Source of the DNA: Acidiphilium sp.
Lineage (GTDB): Bacteria > Pseudomonadota > Alphaproteobacteria > Acetobacterales > Acetobacteraceae
Reading direction: 5' to 3'
Assembly: GCA_028688905.1 (NCBI GenBank)
Contig: JAQTXH010000004.1
Span: 197,636 to 261,635 of the forward strand
DNA: 64,000 nt
Numbering within the stretch: position 1 is the stretch's first letter; the number at the start of each line of letters is the position of its first letter. Made by a program: the position numbers and the translations under genes. A model generated the notes under the pieces. It ran no database searches. It was not told the origin of the DNA and was given only the letters and a program-made list of their open reading frames with translations. Positions 1 to 8,180 of the stretch are shown here, one piece after another.

Positions 1-385
1 GGATGGGTCGGGGTGTGCTGGACGCTGGAATGGTCTTTTTAATAGAATCCTCATGGTTTCGAGACTCTCATCCCAGGAGGTAAAACGCGATTGTGATGAT
101 AGAGCCTGATCGTTTCAGGACGAACAGGCTCTATCTCTATTTTTGCCTGCAATTTCGTCACATTCGATTGCCGCAAGGCGTCAACCTCAAGCAATATTGC
201 TAATCCACAGGCTCTGGAAGAGCCCCTGGTGGATCACCAGTTCCGGCAAGGCCGCACACCATCGGCGGTCGGCCGCCTTGCGGGGCAGCAAATGCACGGT
301 GCTTATGTCGCGCGGGCGATTCCTATGCTATTTATACACGACGCTAGTCCGAAACTGGCCATGCCCCGGATACTGAGGTAGTACG
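1..385. other. Non-coding left edge and leader of the GT8 gene
   Basis: No convincing gene is seen. The stretch holds a terminator-like hairpin (98-144) and then about 240 bases of mixed composition leading to the glycosyltransferase. A short open frame at 143-376 has no recognisable motif and ends just before the real gene, so I do not call it. A weak ribosome binding site, GAGG, lies just upstream of the ATG at 386. Confidence 0.5.
98..144 (+). terminator. Rho-independent terminator of a gene lying left of the window
   Basis: A perfect 11-base inverted repeat, GATAGAGCCTG at 98-108 and CAGGCTCTATC at 125-135, encloses a 16-base loop and is followed within a few bases by a T-rich tract ending near 144. 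This is the standard form of an intrinsic terminator on the plus strand. No complete gene precedes it here, so the gene it serves must end before or at the window edge. Confidence 0.6.
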
Positions 386-1330
386 ATGCCACCTTGCTGC
401 ATATGTTATACAACGGATCCTGGCTATTTGCTTCCGACGTTCGTCAGCGCGATACAGGCGCGTCGTCATACAGCGGTCGCCAGCGCGGATATTGCGATTT
501 ACAGTTTTGGTGAAACCAGCAGCGCGGCGCGTGCCTTCGACCATGCCTGCCAGACCGAAGGGATTAGATTTTTTTCCGTCAGAGCAGAGGAAATCGGTGG
601 CGCAAGCGCCATGCTCGCCCGCCTGTTTCTGACACGCTTCGTGCCATCGGAATATAAGCAGTTCTTATATATCGATGGAGATACGCAAATCACTGAATCG
701 CTTGACCCGCTGGTGGATTATCCCGTTCCGCCAGGACAGTTTCTGGCCGCCACCGATCCTATGACCTTCGCTATTCTCGGCCGGACGAAACATGACAGGG
801 ATATTTCAGAATATTTTTCATCCATCGGTATTCCTGCTGGCGCTGAGAATAATTATTTCAACACGGGTGTTCTGCGGATTAATCGCGAAGGCTGGGAGGA
901 ACTTGGCCTTGGGGCCTGGAATCTCTTCCGCAAGCATGAGCGTCGTTCGCGCTTCCCGGATCAGGATGCATTGAATATCGTTGGTGGCGCGAACCGTATC
1001 CCGATGTCACTGGCGTGGAATTTCCCAATTTTCATGCGCAACTCACGGGTCGAGACGATCATCAAGCCGCGCATCTATCATTTCATGGGAAGTCCAAAAC
1101 CATGGCACGGCGTTTTTCTGCCTTGGGGTGCCAGTGTTTACCAGCCCTATGTGGAGGCCGTGAAGAAATATCCCGACCTTGCTGCTTATCTCTCCGTAAT
1201 GCCGCTGCAAAAAAAGCTCCGCTATATGCTCCAGCAGCACTATAAACAAGGCTTGGAGACTGTCACCTGGGGCTTCAGTGAACGCCGCAACCGTATTCTG
1301 AATTATGAAAACAGCCTGACGCGCGCATAA
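386..1330 (+). CDS. Glycosyltransferase family 8 protein
   Basis: Predicted retaining sugar transferase of 314 residues, acting in the cytoplasm on an unknown acceptor, probably a surface polysaccharide or glycolipid. The GT8 signature is visible: the metal- and nucleotide-sugar-binding DxD as YIDGDT at about residues 95-100, then YFNTGVLRIN and DQDALN further on, and a C-terminal YHFMGSPKPW segment that resembles the HFxGxxKPW closing motif of the family. There is no signal peptide or membrane segment. A weak GAGG precedes the ATG. The gene stands alone between a terminator and a non-coding stretch, so its substrate cannot be read from neighbours. Base composition is lower in GC than the core genes further right. 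The family call is firm; donor and acceptor are unknown. Confidence 0.85.
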   Translation: MPPCCICYTTDPGYLLPTFVSAIQARRHTAVASADIAIYSFGETSSAARAFDHACQTEGIRFFSVRAEEIGGASAMLARLFLTRFVPSEYKQFLYIDGDTQITESLDPLVDYPVPPGQFLAATDPMTFAILGRTKHDRDISEYFSSIGIPAGAENNYFNTGVLRINREGWEELGLGAWNLFRKHERRSRFPDQDALNIVGGANRIPMSLAWNFPIFMRNSRVETIIKPRIYHFMGSPKPWHGVFLPWGASVYQPYVEAVKKYPDLAAYLSVMPLQKKLRYMLQQHYKQGLETVTWGFSERRNRILNYENSLTRA

Positions 1331-1750
1331 AGGCTTTGCGGCAAGGATTAGGATAGCATGATAATTCCGCTTGGGCGCGTATTATACTACTGGTTGCGGG
1401 TTTTCTGACCTGCAATGAGCCGAAAATCGCAACGGGGACAACGGTGCGATGGAATCGAGGCGTTGGCATGTGCGGCAAGACAAATGGCTCGAAGCTCAGT
1501 TTCGTCGGAATCCATTACCACTGCTGGCTTTTTGCCATCCTTGCCCCCAAACGTTCGGTTTCTGTAAGGGAGCCGCAATAATTCAAAAGTTCACATGTTT
1601 CCAGACACTTGCAGCCGATTTCGATTTTCCGGAAAACCCGCAACCAGTCGTAAGGGTCACTCGATCGATTCCATTGCTTAGGTTCGGTGTCAATCAAGCA
1701 GTTTGAGGAGGCCTAAATGCGCCATTCCGACCTCCTCAAAAGCCGTTCAT
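1331..1750. other. Non-coding stretch with one strong inverted repeat
   Basis: Lies between the convergent ends of the GT8 gene and the M24 gene. The only clear structure is a 10-base inverted repeat, TTTGAGGAGG at 1702-1711 and CCTCCTCAAA at 1731-1740, just past the stop of the M24 gene. It could end the minus-strand operon, but neither side has a run of T. Short open frames here have no recognisable motif. Confidence 0.5.
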
Positions 1751-2446
1751 TCAGGAAAAATAACTGTCGTCGAGCAGCATGTCTTCGTAGAAGGCACCGT
1801 AGCCATCGGTGGGGTGGCGGATGTGGATTTCCAGCACCCAAAGGAGCGGGGAGGGTTTGAAGTCTACGTCGGCCATGGGGCCGTCGTAGATGGCGGCGTG
1901 CGGGAAGTTTGACAGGCGGTGGCCGGAGAGGTCCATGTTGAGTTCCCAGCCCAGGGATTGAGCCTCCGTGACGGCGAACTCGTAGAGTTCCTTGCCGGTC
2001 AAGCCGGTATTTTCCCATTTGTGGCGGACGGTGTGGAAGAGGGTGCGGGCGTCGGCGGCGCATTTTTCCTTCTCAGGCGCGGAGCCGACGACGAAGGTGT
2101 CGCCGCCGTCGCCTTCCCAGTCTTCCCAGACCGGGCCGATGTCGATGAGGAAGATGTCGTTGTCCTTCAGGATGATGCCGGGGTCGGATGGGGCACCGAA
2201 GGTTTTCAGGGTGTTGGTGCCGAAGCGGACGTAGACGTCGTGCCAACCGCGCACCATGTCGTTGGTGGCGAGGAGTTCCTTGGCTTGCTCGACGGCGTCT
2301 TCTTCCAGCATGCCGGGTTTCACGAAAGCGGCGATCTGGTTGATGATGGCGCGGGTTTTGCCGCGCATTTTAAGCATCTGCTCCTTGGTGAAGGCGGGGC
2401 CGACGGCTTCATAGGCGATTTGCTTTTCTTTTAGAACGGTGCTCAT
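1751..2446 (-). CDS. M24-family (creatinase/aminopeptidase P fold) hydrolase, short form
   Basis: A 231-residue protein consisting only of the pita-bread catalytic domain shared by methionine aminopeptidase, prolidase and creatinase. The five expected metal ligands can be placed: two Asp in IDIGPVWEDWEGDGGDTF, a His in SGHRLSNFPH, a Glu in WVLEIHIRHP and a Glu in GAFYEDMLL. It lacks the N-terminal creatinase domain of longer M24 enzymes, so the substrate is uncertain. Its ATG overlaps the ferredoxin stop as ATGA, with a GGAG ribosome binding site at about 2453-2458, so it is the last gene of a translationally coupled operon (permease, ferredoxin, this gene). I infer hydrolysis of an imported amino-acid derivative or short peptide. 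It may equally be a non-peptidase member. Confidence 0.8.
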   Translation of the reverse strand: MSTVLKEKQIAYEAVGPAFTKEQMLKMRGKTRAIINQIAAFVKPGMLEEDAVEQAKELLATNDMVRGWHDVYVRFGTNTLKTFGAPSDPGIILKDNDIFLIDIGPVWEDWEGDGGDTFVVGSAPEKEKCAADARTLFHTVRHKWENTGLTGKELYEFAVTEAQSLGWELNMDLSGHRLSNFPHAAIYDGPMADVDFKPSPLLWVLEIHIRHPTDGYGAFYEDMLLDDSYFS

Positions 2447-2817
2447 GATTTAATCTCCTGAGTGGGTGGTCTGAGTGTGGGAGCCTTGGGAACGATGGGG
2501 TCGGGCGTGATGCGCAACCCGGATAAACGACTTTCAAGAACGATCTGGCAGGCCAAACGGTGGTTTACTTCGTCCTGGTTTGCCTCTCGCGATCTCAGGA
2601 AGCGCAGCATCCTGGTCTCGGAGGTGGAGGGTGGTGACAGGCGGTTGAAAAAGGCATCATCCACCAGCACTCGGCAGGCACCGCAGATACCGCGGCCTTT
2701 GCACACCGTTTGGATTTTCTCGCCCGCATTCTGCATGGCGGAGAGGACCGTATCTCCTGGCTCGGCGATGATTTGGGCATCGCCGACCAGGAGCAGAACG
2801 TTAGGAACGCTAGGCAT
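2443..2817 (-). CDS. 2Fe-2S ferredoxin domain protein
   Basis: Small electron carrier of 124 residues when started at the ATG at 2817. Four cysteines in the pattern C39-x5-C45-x2-C48 ... C90 sit in TVCKGRGICGAC and RLACQ. The x5/x2 spacing is that of adrenodoxin-type ferredoxins rather than the x4/x2 plant type. The chosen start overlaps the permease stop by eight bases (ATGCCTAG); a longer in-frame start at 2910 would lie inside the permease and is unlikely. Placement between a transporter and a hydrolase is unusual. It suggests that an oxygenase or reductase encoded elsewhere needs this ferredoxin in the same catabolic route; this is inference. Confidence 0.8.
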   Translation of the reverse strand: MPSVPNVLLLVGDAQIIAEPGDTVLSAMQNAGEKIQTVCKGRGICGACRVLVDDAFFNRLSPPSTSETRMLRFLRSREANQDEVNHRLACQIVLESRLSGLRITPDPIVPKAPTLRPPTQEIKS

Positions 2818-4207
2818 CCTGGGCCAGTTCAGGGAAGCCGCGGCTGGCGATGACCAGACGGCGATTCTGGAAGGCGATCCAGGCGCCGCCGATGATGAAG
2901 TAAGCGGCAAACATATACGGAAAGTATTTCACCGGTGCCGGCGGCACCGGGTACACGCTGCCGATGGTCGGCACCATCAGCAGCACCACCGATGCCACGG
3001 CAATGGCGACATGCCATGGCTTCAGCTGTCCTAACGACTTCACATAAAACGGTGCCGCAATGGAGACGAGAAGATATGCAACGATGAAGCCGAAGGCAGC
3101 GAGTGTGCCGGCATCGTTGAACATATCGCCTACAGCCATGCCTTTGATCAAGCCGATCGTCGGCAGCCCGAAGGAGATCGCACACATGATGAACACTGCG
3201 ATATGCGGTGTTTCATTGATCTTATGCGAGTCGGCGGTAAATTTATGGAACAATCCCTGCTGGCCCATGATGTAGATGATCCGCGCGCCGGCATTGAGGC
3301 AAGAGAGGTTGAGCGCGAAGAAGCTCACCATCGCGCCTACCGAAAGCGGTATCGCCATCCAAGGCATATGCACCAGGCCCGCGATCGTGTTCAGTGGCGC
3401 TGTCAGCTGGTCCAGTGTCGGTTTGGTTCCATTTGTCGCCTGTATTTCGACATAGGTGACAAACACGAAGAACACGCCGGCGATAATCAGGCTAACGATC
3501 ACCGACCAGGGAACCGCTTTTAGCGGATTGCGCGCCTCGTCACCGAACGCTGTCGCGGATTCGAAACCGACCAGCGAGAACACGGCGACAACGACACCGA
3601 GGCCGAGTGTGCCGATATTGAGGCTTGGCAGCGCGAATTGCGTCGTATCGACAGTGAAACCGTGGAAACCGAGTGCGATCAGGCAAAGTACGGTGATGAA
3701 CGCCATCGAGACAGCTTCCAGCACCAGCATTACTTTGGCCGACAGCGCCACGTTCTTCCAGGCCATGAAGCCGGCAATGCCGATGCACACGACAAACAGA
3801 ATGATAGCCGGGCAGTTGACGCCCGCCATCGAAAGCAGAGTCTGCGCGAAGGTGGTGAAACCATTGAGGCCGGCATCGGAAATGCCGAGATAGCACCAGA
3901 TCAGCGCCCAGCCGCCGAGGCCGCCCACCACATTGCCAAGCCCTTTGCAGATATATTGATACATCGAGCCCGAACCCGCGAAACGCGAGGCGAACTGATT
4001 AAGGTTGAACGCCACGAACAGCAGCATCACGGTGCCCAGGGCGTAGGAGAGCCAGCTCCAGGCACCGGTGGTTCCATACATCAGCGGAACAATCAGCGCG
4101 GCCGTCATGGTCGGCGAGATCAGGGCTATATTCTGGGCAAGCAATTCCAGTGGGCCAAGGGCATCTTTTTTCAGCGCCTTCACAGGCGAAATCGGCGGTG
4201 CGGTCAT
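2810..4207 (-). CDS. APC-superfamily amino-acid/amine permease
   Basis: A 465-residue inner-membrane transporter with about 12 hydrophobic segments. The first, near residues 20-50, carries LISPTMTAALIVPLMYGTTGAW, close to the unwound first helix of APC permeases. Other typical stretches are FSLVGFESATAFGDEARNP (the F-x-G-F-E segment of helix 6) and LNLSCLNAGARIIYIMGQQG (helix 8). It probably imports an amino acid or amine by proton symport. It is the first gene of the minus-strand operon with the ferredoxin and M24 genes. A MocR-type regulator is transcribed divergently from the 166-base gap, the usual arrangement when such a regulator controls its neighbour. Substrate unknown. Confidence 0.88.
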   Translation of the reverse strand: MTAPPISPVKALKKDALGPLELLAQNIALISPTMTAALIVPLMYGTTGAWSWLSYALGTVMLLFVAFNLNQFASRFAGSGSMYQYICKGLGNVVGGLGGWALIWCYLGISDAGLNGFTTFAQTLLSMAGVNCPAIILFVVCIGIAGFMAWKNVALSAKVMLVLEAVSMAFITVLCLIALGFHGFTVDTTQFALPSLNIGTLGLGVVVAVFSLVGFESATAFGDEARNPLKAVPWSVIVSLIIAGVFFVFVTYVEIQATNGTKPTLDQLTAPLNTIAGLVHMPWMAIPLSVGAMVSFFALNLSCLNAGARIIYIMGQQGLFHKFTADSHKINETPHIAVFIMCAISFGLPTIGLIKGMAVGDMFNDAGTLAAFGFIVAYLLVSIAAPFYVKSLGQLKPWHVAIAVASVVLLMVPTIGSVYPVPPAPVKYFPYMFAAYFIIGGAWIAFQNRRLVIASRGFPELAQDA

Positions 4208-4373
4208 CGCTGCAATCCTTCTCCAATCCGTGCCGTTGGTTTCGGCGGGTTCAAATTACAGATTGCGTGATGGCGCTGGTCTTTTTTGATCTTGCCAAGG
4301 CTACCATAAGTATGGATGATGCATATCCTCCAGTTTCAATAAATTACCTGGACCAGCTATTCGTGAGGATTTA
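4208..4373. promoter_or_regulatory. Divergent promoter region between permease operon and MocR gene
   Basis: This 166-base AT-rich gap separates two divergent starts. GCTGGTC at 4275-4281 and its complement GACCAGC at 4351-4357 form a widely spaced inverted pair, the second lying within the palindrome CTGGACCAG. Such split sites would suit a MocR dimer, but this is only a candidate. A GAGGAT ribosome binding site precedes the plus-strand gene at 4374. Confidence 0.35.
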
Positions 4374-5828
4374 ATGTTACGGCCATGGGATATCCGTATC
4401 AGTTTTGAACGCACTGGCACGACCCCCACTTGGCTACAAATTGCCAATACAATCGTCGATGCGATCCGCAGCGGAAGCTTAGCCCCAGGAAGCGCTTTGC
4501 CGGGGACCCGCGAACTGGCGACGCGTGTCGGAGTCAACAGAAAAACCATCCAGCAATCCTATGGTGAACTCATCGCCCAGGGTTGGCTGACGGCAACAGC
4601 CACACGAGGCACCTTCGTGTCCGCACTTTTACCGATTGTCGACTCTGACCGTGCCTCGAAAAAATCTCCGCGGTCGAATGCGGCTCTTCTCCTTCGTCGT
4701 GAAGCACCGGACCTCCTGTTGCCGCTTGCCGAGCCAAATATATTGAAATTTGATGACGGCGCGCCCGATACCCGTCTAATGCCGGCGGAGTTGGTTGTCC
4801 GCGCTTACAGGCGTGCCCTCCTAAATGGGTCTCGGCGTAATCTGCTAGGCTATGGTGACCCACGAGGAACTGAGGTACTCCGCCAAGCCGTGGCGGATAT
4901 GTTAAATGCAGACCGCGGCTTGAACTGCACAGCCGATAACATCTGCATCACACGTGGCAGTCAAATGGGTATATTCCTTGCGACGCGTCTTTTGGCACAA
5001 TCGGGGGACACGGTTGTTACCGAAGTATTAAGTTATCCTCCTGCCCGGGAAGCGTTCCGGGCTGCTGGCGCAGCGATTCTTAGTGTTGGACTGGACGAGT
5101 CTGGCATGCGTGTGGATGAGTTAGAAGCCTGCTGTCGCAAAATGCGCATCCGAGCAGTCTACGTGACACCGCATCATCAGTTTCCGACGACGGTGGTGAT
5201 GCCGCCGGAGCGGCGAATTCGCCTTCTCGCACTTGCAGATCAATTTGATTTTACGATCGTGGAAGACGATTACGATCACGAATTTCATTTCGGGCATCGC
5301 CCAATGTTGCCTTTGGCGAGCGCACGCAACTGGGGGCGAGTGCTCTACATTGGCTCATTATCCAAGATTTTGTCGCCCTCGCTGCGTGTCGGGTACCTTG
5401 TGGCTACGCCAGAGGTGATAGAACGTGCTGCGGCTGAGATCATGATGATTGACCGGCAAGGTGACCCGGCTATGGAAGCCGCAGCAGCAGACCTCATGAG
5501 TTCAGGGGCACTGAAAAGCCACACTCGCAAGGTACTTCGTAGTTATGTTCGCCGCAGGGAGTGCTTAGCAAACGCTTTGCGAGATAAGCTTGCCAATTTA
5601 ACGGATTTTACCCTTCCACAGGGTGGACTGGCTTTATGGGTAGAATTTGTGAAACATATTGATCTCGCAGAGTTTTGTAGAAATGCTCAAAAAGCCCGTG
5701 TAGGCATCACGCCAGGACAGGCTTTCGCAACCAACGGCTACATCACTAACGGTGCTCGACTGGGTTTTGGCAGTTTGGATGAGCGAGAGTTGCGTGAGGC
5801 TGTGGGGCGTCTAAAAGTTCCTGAATAG
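4374..5828 (+). CDS. MocR/PdxR-type regulator (GntR wHTH fused to PLP aminotransferase domain)
   Basis: A 484-residue fusion. Residues about 10-80 form a GntR winged helix (LAPGSALPGTRELATRVGVN is the recognition region). After a linker, residues about 120-480 form a fold-type I aminotransferase domain. The PLP lysine is K331 in GSLSKILSPSLRVGY and the cofactor-binding Asp is in VEDDYDHEF. MocR proteins sense PLP adducts or amino compounds and usually act on a divergent operon, here the permease-ferredoxin-M24 set; that link is inferred from position. The start has a GTGAGGA ribosome binding site. Codon use and GC are clearly lower than in the core genes to the right (about half GC in sampled lines), consistent with acquisition by transfer. 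Confidence 0.9.
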   Translation: MLRPWDIRISFERTGTTPTWLQIANTIVDAIRSGSLAPGSALPGTRELATRVGVNRKTIQQSYGELIAQGWLTATATRGTFVSALLPIVDSDRASKKSPRSNAALLLRREAPDLLLPLAEPNILKFDDGAPDTRLMPAELVVRAYRRALLNGSRRNLLGYGDPRGTEVLRQAVADMLNADRGLNCTADNICITRGSQMGIFLATRLLAQSGDTVVTEVLSYPPAREAFRAAGAAILSVGLDESGMRVDELEACCRKMRIRAVYVTPHHQFPTTVVMPPERRIRLLALADQFDFTIVEDDYDHEFHFGHRPMLPLASARNWGRVLYIGSLSKILSPSLRVGYLVATPEVIERAAAEIMMIDRQGDPAMEAAAADLMSSGALKSHTRKVLRSYVRRRECLANALRDKLANLTDFTLPQGGLALWVEFVKHIDLAEFCRNAQKARVGITPGQAFATNGYITNGARLGFGSLDERELREAVGRLKVPE

Positions 5829-6148
5829 CCAAAACTAAGCTGTAGAAAGTTGGGCAGCGAAATTTATGCAGCGACGCTGCCCTATGGAGGATATGGGCAC
5901 AACGCAAGGGCGTTGCACACATCCCCACAGGGACAACAACCGCCAGAAAAGGACGCAATTTTTGAAAATGAAGTTGTAGGAAATGCAGGCAGCCGTCTGG
6001 CCCAGACACGGAATCCTGGGCCACCTCCGTGCGATGGCTTGGCGGGGGTTCCACGTCGCGGTGGACGCCATGTGGACACCGCGCCCAAAGCGAGAAAGGC
6101 CGCCCCAAGGCAGCCTTCTCATAACGCTCTAATTTTCCTGAAGAAATC
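5829..6148. other. Non-coding stretch between MocR gene and tRNA-Gly
   Basis: No gene is supported. Overlapping open frames on both strands have no recognisable protein motif. The right part holds a hairpin (6092-6120) that could end the tRNA transcript. No integrase gene or second copy of the tRNA 3' end was seen, although this is where an island attachment site would be expected. Confidence 0.5.
6092..6120 (-). terminator. Hairpin terminator downstream of tRNA-Gly
   Basis: Read on the minus strand, GAGAAGGCTGCC and GGCGGCCTTTCTC pair almost perfectly around a four-base loop (TTGG). The hairpin starts about 29 bases after the tRNA end. The stem resembles terminators often found after tRNA genes, but the following tract (GCTTTGG) is weak, so efficiency is uncertain. 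Confidence 0.5.
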
Positions 6149-6223
6149 TGGAGCGGGCGATGGGATTCGAACCCACGACCCCAACCTTGGCAAGGTTGTG
6201 CTCTACCCCTGAGCTACGCCCGC
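6149..6223 (-). tRNA. tRNA-Gly (anticodon GCC)
   Basis: The minus strand folds as a standard cloverleaf. The acceptor stem is GCGGGCG with CGCCCGC, the D arm is GCTC...GAGC, and the anticodon stem is CAACC/GGTTG with loop TTGCCAA, giving anticodon GCC for glycine GGC/GGU codons. The T arm is GTGGG-TTCGAAT-CCCAT. The discriminator base T is followed by an encoded CCA (6149-6151). The 3' end points toward the lower-GC block at 1-6 kb, the usual side for island insertion. Confidence 0.97.
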
Positions 6224-6283
6224 GTCCGGAGTTCTGATACCCAGCTCCATGTCGTTTGGCAAGTCGACGTCTATACCGTTGGC

Positions 6284-6741
6284 TCAATTCGCATTAGCGA
6301 TGCACGCGGGTCTGACACTCAGCATTCCTGCGGTTGTGGCGAGGACGGCTCGAGGCGAAGGGGGCCGAGGAAGGACGACGAGATGATACCATCGTAGGTA
6401 GCTGCCGAGATATTTGGTGGCGGCACCTCGATGGCTTCGGAGAAAGCTTTTGAGGCGTTCATGGCGCGGCTATTGACCGTCTGAATGTGGAGATCGCCGC
6501 GCACCCGCGCGCCTGCTGATTGGTTGAGCACCTCGTGGCTGACGCCCGACGCGGCGGCACAGACGGACGACAACACCGCACTGACAGTGGAACCAGACCG
6601 GTCGGCGGCCACCAGAGCGGGGACCGATTCGTTCGACAGCCCTGGTTTGGATGCTTTGCCTCCACGCTTACGGGGTTTGCGATCGAGAGCGCGTTCACCC
6701 TTGCGACTGGCCAACAAGAAGGTCTCGTCGACCGTTGCGGC
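6284..6741 (-). pseudogene. Decayed IS1595-family (ISXO2-like) transposase remnant
   Basis: On the minus strand, directly after the proC stop and in the same frame, the sequence reads TVDETFLLASRKGER, KPRKRGGKASKPGLSNE and VAADRSGSTVSAVL, which I recognise as the DDE core of IS1595-type transposases. It then jumps to GVSHEVLNQSAGARVRGDLHIQ, so a stretch of roughly 25 residues, expected to hold the second catalytic Asp, appears deleted. At about 6461-6465 the frame shifts by two bases (or minus one) from NSR to HERLKSFLRSHRGAATKYLG, and the reading then runs to a TGA at 6284. The N-terminal half and both ends of the element are missing. The gene is clearly dead. The family is judged from memory of the conserved motifs. 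Confidence 0.8.
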
Positions 6742-7554
6742 TTACTCCTTGGCGAGCGCGCGCGATCTTTCGGTGGCCGCTACAATGGCTTGGCTCATTG
6801 CCGCGGGCCACGCGGTGGCGTGCATCAGAACGGCCAGGGCACGCTCAGTCGTGCCATTGGGGCTGGTAACGGCGCGGCGCAGTGCCTCCGCCGGTTCATC
6901 GCTCGCGGCCAGCAGGCCAGCGGCACCTATCACGGTCTGACGTGCCAGGCGGCGGGCCAGCGCAGGGGGAATGCCCTGTTCGGCGGCGGCGGATTCGAGC
7001 AATTCGACCAGAAGGAACACATAGGCTGGCCCTCCGCCTGAAACGGCCGTGACCGGGTCCAACAGCGCCTCGTCGTCAACAAATTCCACGACGCCCACGG
7101 CTGCGAGCAAAATTTCCGCGAGGGCACGTTGTGATGACGACACTGTTGCGCCCGCACAGGCCACGGTGATTCCCTGGCGAATGGCGGCTGGCGTGTTGGG
7201 CATCGCCCGCACAATCGCGGCGGCGGCACCCAGGTGCCGGCTGAGCCAGTCGATCGGCTTGCCTGCCATGATCGAAACGAATACCGCCGACCCGGCAAAC
7301 CGCGTCAGCGGTGCCACCGCCTCGGCGGCAACCTGTGGTTTGACAGCCAGAACAATCGCAGAGGGCACGAAATCTTCCGAAACCGCCGCGAGCGATGTCA
7401 CAACCGTAATCCGCTCGGTTGCCAGCATGGTCGCCTGGGCGCTGGGGTCGATCACGACGACGCGGGAAACCCCGCGTTCACGCCAACCCGCCAACATCGC
7501 CGAACCCATTTTGCCGCCGCCGATCAGCAGCAACGGCGGCAGCAATGCGCTCAT
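6742..7554 (-). CDS. proC: Pyrroline-5-carboxylate reductase
   Basis: Cytoplasmic enzyme for the last step of proline synthesis, reducing 1-pyrroline-5-carboxylate with NAD(P)H. The 270-residue protein starts with the Rossmann motif LLLIGGGKMGSAML. It has the family blocks AVKPQVAAEAV, IVRAMPNTPAAI and the C-terminal helical dimer domain with AVSGGGPAYVFLLVELLESAA and TSPNGTTERAL. The ATG at 7554 overlaps the YbjN gene stop as ATGA; a start five codons upstream is less likely. The downstream flank is an IS1595 remnant that begins at the proC stop codon itself, in frame, but the C-terminus looks normal for the family, so the enzyme should be intact. Confidence 0.95.
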   Translation of the reverse strand: MSALLPPLLLIGGGKMGSAMLAGWRERGVSRVVVIDPSAQATMLATERITVVTSLAAVSEDFVPSAIVLAVKPQVAAEAVAPLTRFAGSAVFVSIMAGKPIDWLSRHLGAAAAIVRAMPNTPAAIRQGITVACAGATVSSSQRALAEILLAAVGVVEFVDDEALLDPVTAVSGGGPAYVFLLVELLESAAAEQGIPPALARRLARQTVIGAAGLLAASDEPAEALRRAVTSPNGTTERALAVLMHATAWPAAMSQAIVAATERSRALAKE

Positions 7555-8054
7555 GCTTCGCCGACGCACTCCAGCATCGCGGCGGCCAGTGCCTCATCGG
7601 GGTTTTTGCCACCCCACAGCACGAACTGGAACGCCGGGAAAAACCGTTCGCACTCGGTCACCGCGATATCGACCATGTCTTCGACGCTCTCGGCTGACGC
7701 GGCCGTTGCGCCACGCAGGAGAACCGAGTGGCGAAACACCGGCATGCCGTCGTCCTGATCCATGCCGAAATGGCCGATCCAGAGTTTTTCATTTGCGCGC
7801 GCCAGCAGTTCATACAGTGCTTTGCGCCGCCGCTCTGGCGCTTTCAGATCGAATGCGCAGGAAAAATGCATTACCGAGATTTCATGCGACCAGGAAAAAT
7901 ACAATCCGTAATCGCACCAGCGGCCCGGCGCTTCGGCGGCGATTTCACTATCGCTGCGCCGATCGAACGCCCAGTCGTTGGCGGCGATTACTTGTTCAAC
8001 AATATCGAGCGGGTTGCCGACGGATTCGACGGTCTGAGAGGCCAGGGAGGTCAT
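7551..8054 (-). CDS. YbjN domain-containing protein
   Basis: A 167-residue cytoplasmic protein matching the YbjN (type III secretion chaperone-like) family commonly found next to proC in alphaproteobacteria. Typical features are NPLDIVEQVIAANDW at the start, a central WSHEISVMHFSCAFDLK strand region, LARANEKLWIGHFGMDQDDG and a C-terminal ALAAAMLECVGEA helix. Its biochemical role is not established; in enterobacteria YbjN affects stress tolerance and motility. The start at 8054 is preceded by AGGAGGAGA, an excellent ribosome binding site, whereas a frame start 10 codons upstream has none. The stop overlaps proC, so the two are co-translated. Confidence 0.85.
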   Translation of the reverse strand: MTSLASQTVESVGNPLDIVEQVIAANDWAFDRRSDSEIAAEAPGRWCDYGLYFSWSHEISVMHFSCAFDLKAPERRRKALYELLARANEKLWIGHFGMDQDDGMPVFRHSVLLRGATAASAESVEDMVDIAVTECERFFPAFQFVLWGGKNPDEALAAAMLECVGEA

Positions 8055-8180
8055 TAGGGGTCTCCTCCTGATTACAGAAGCCAAGCTAACGGCGGGATCG
8101 CCGGTGCCGAATCGGAGTCTACCGGAGTTTTGCGCCGCACCGCAATCATAGTGTGGCTATGAATAGTTAACAAACAATGA

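Noticed and set aside
143-376. A 77-codon open frame before the GT8 gene
   Set aside because: No motif, no ribosome binding site of note, and unlike a gene in composition.
5850-6212. Plus-strand open frame ending in GIRTHDPN
   Set aside because: This C-terminal sequence is the well-known false translation of the antisense strand of a tRNA gene, here tRNA-Gly.
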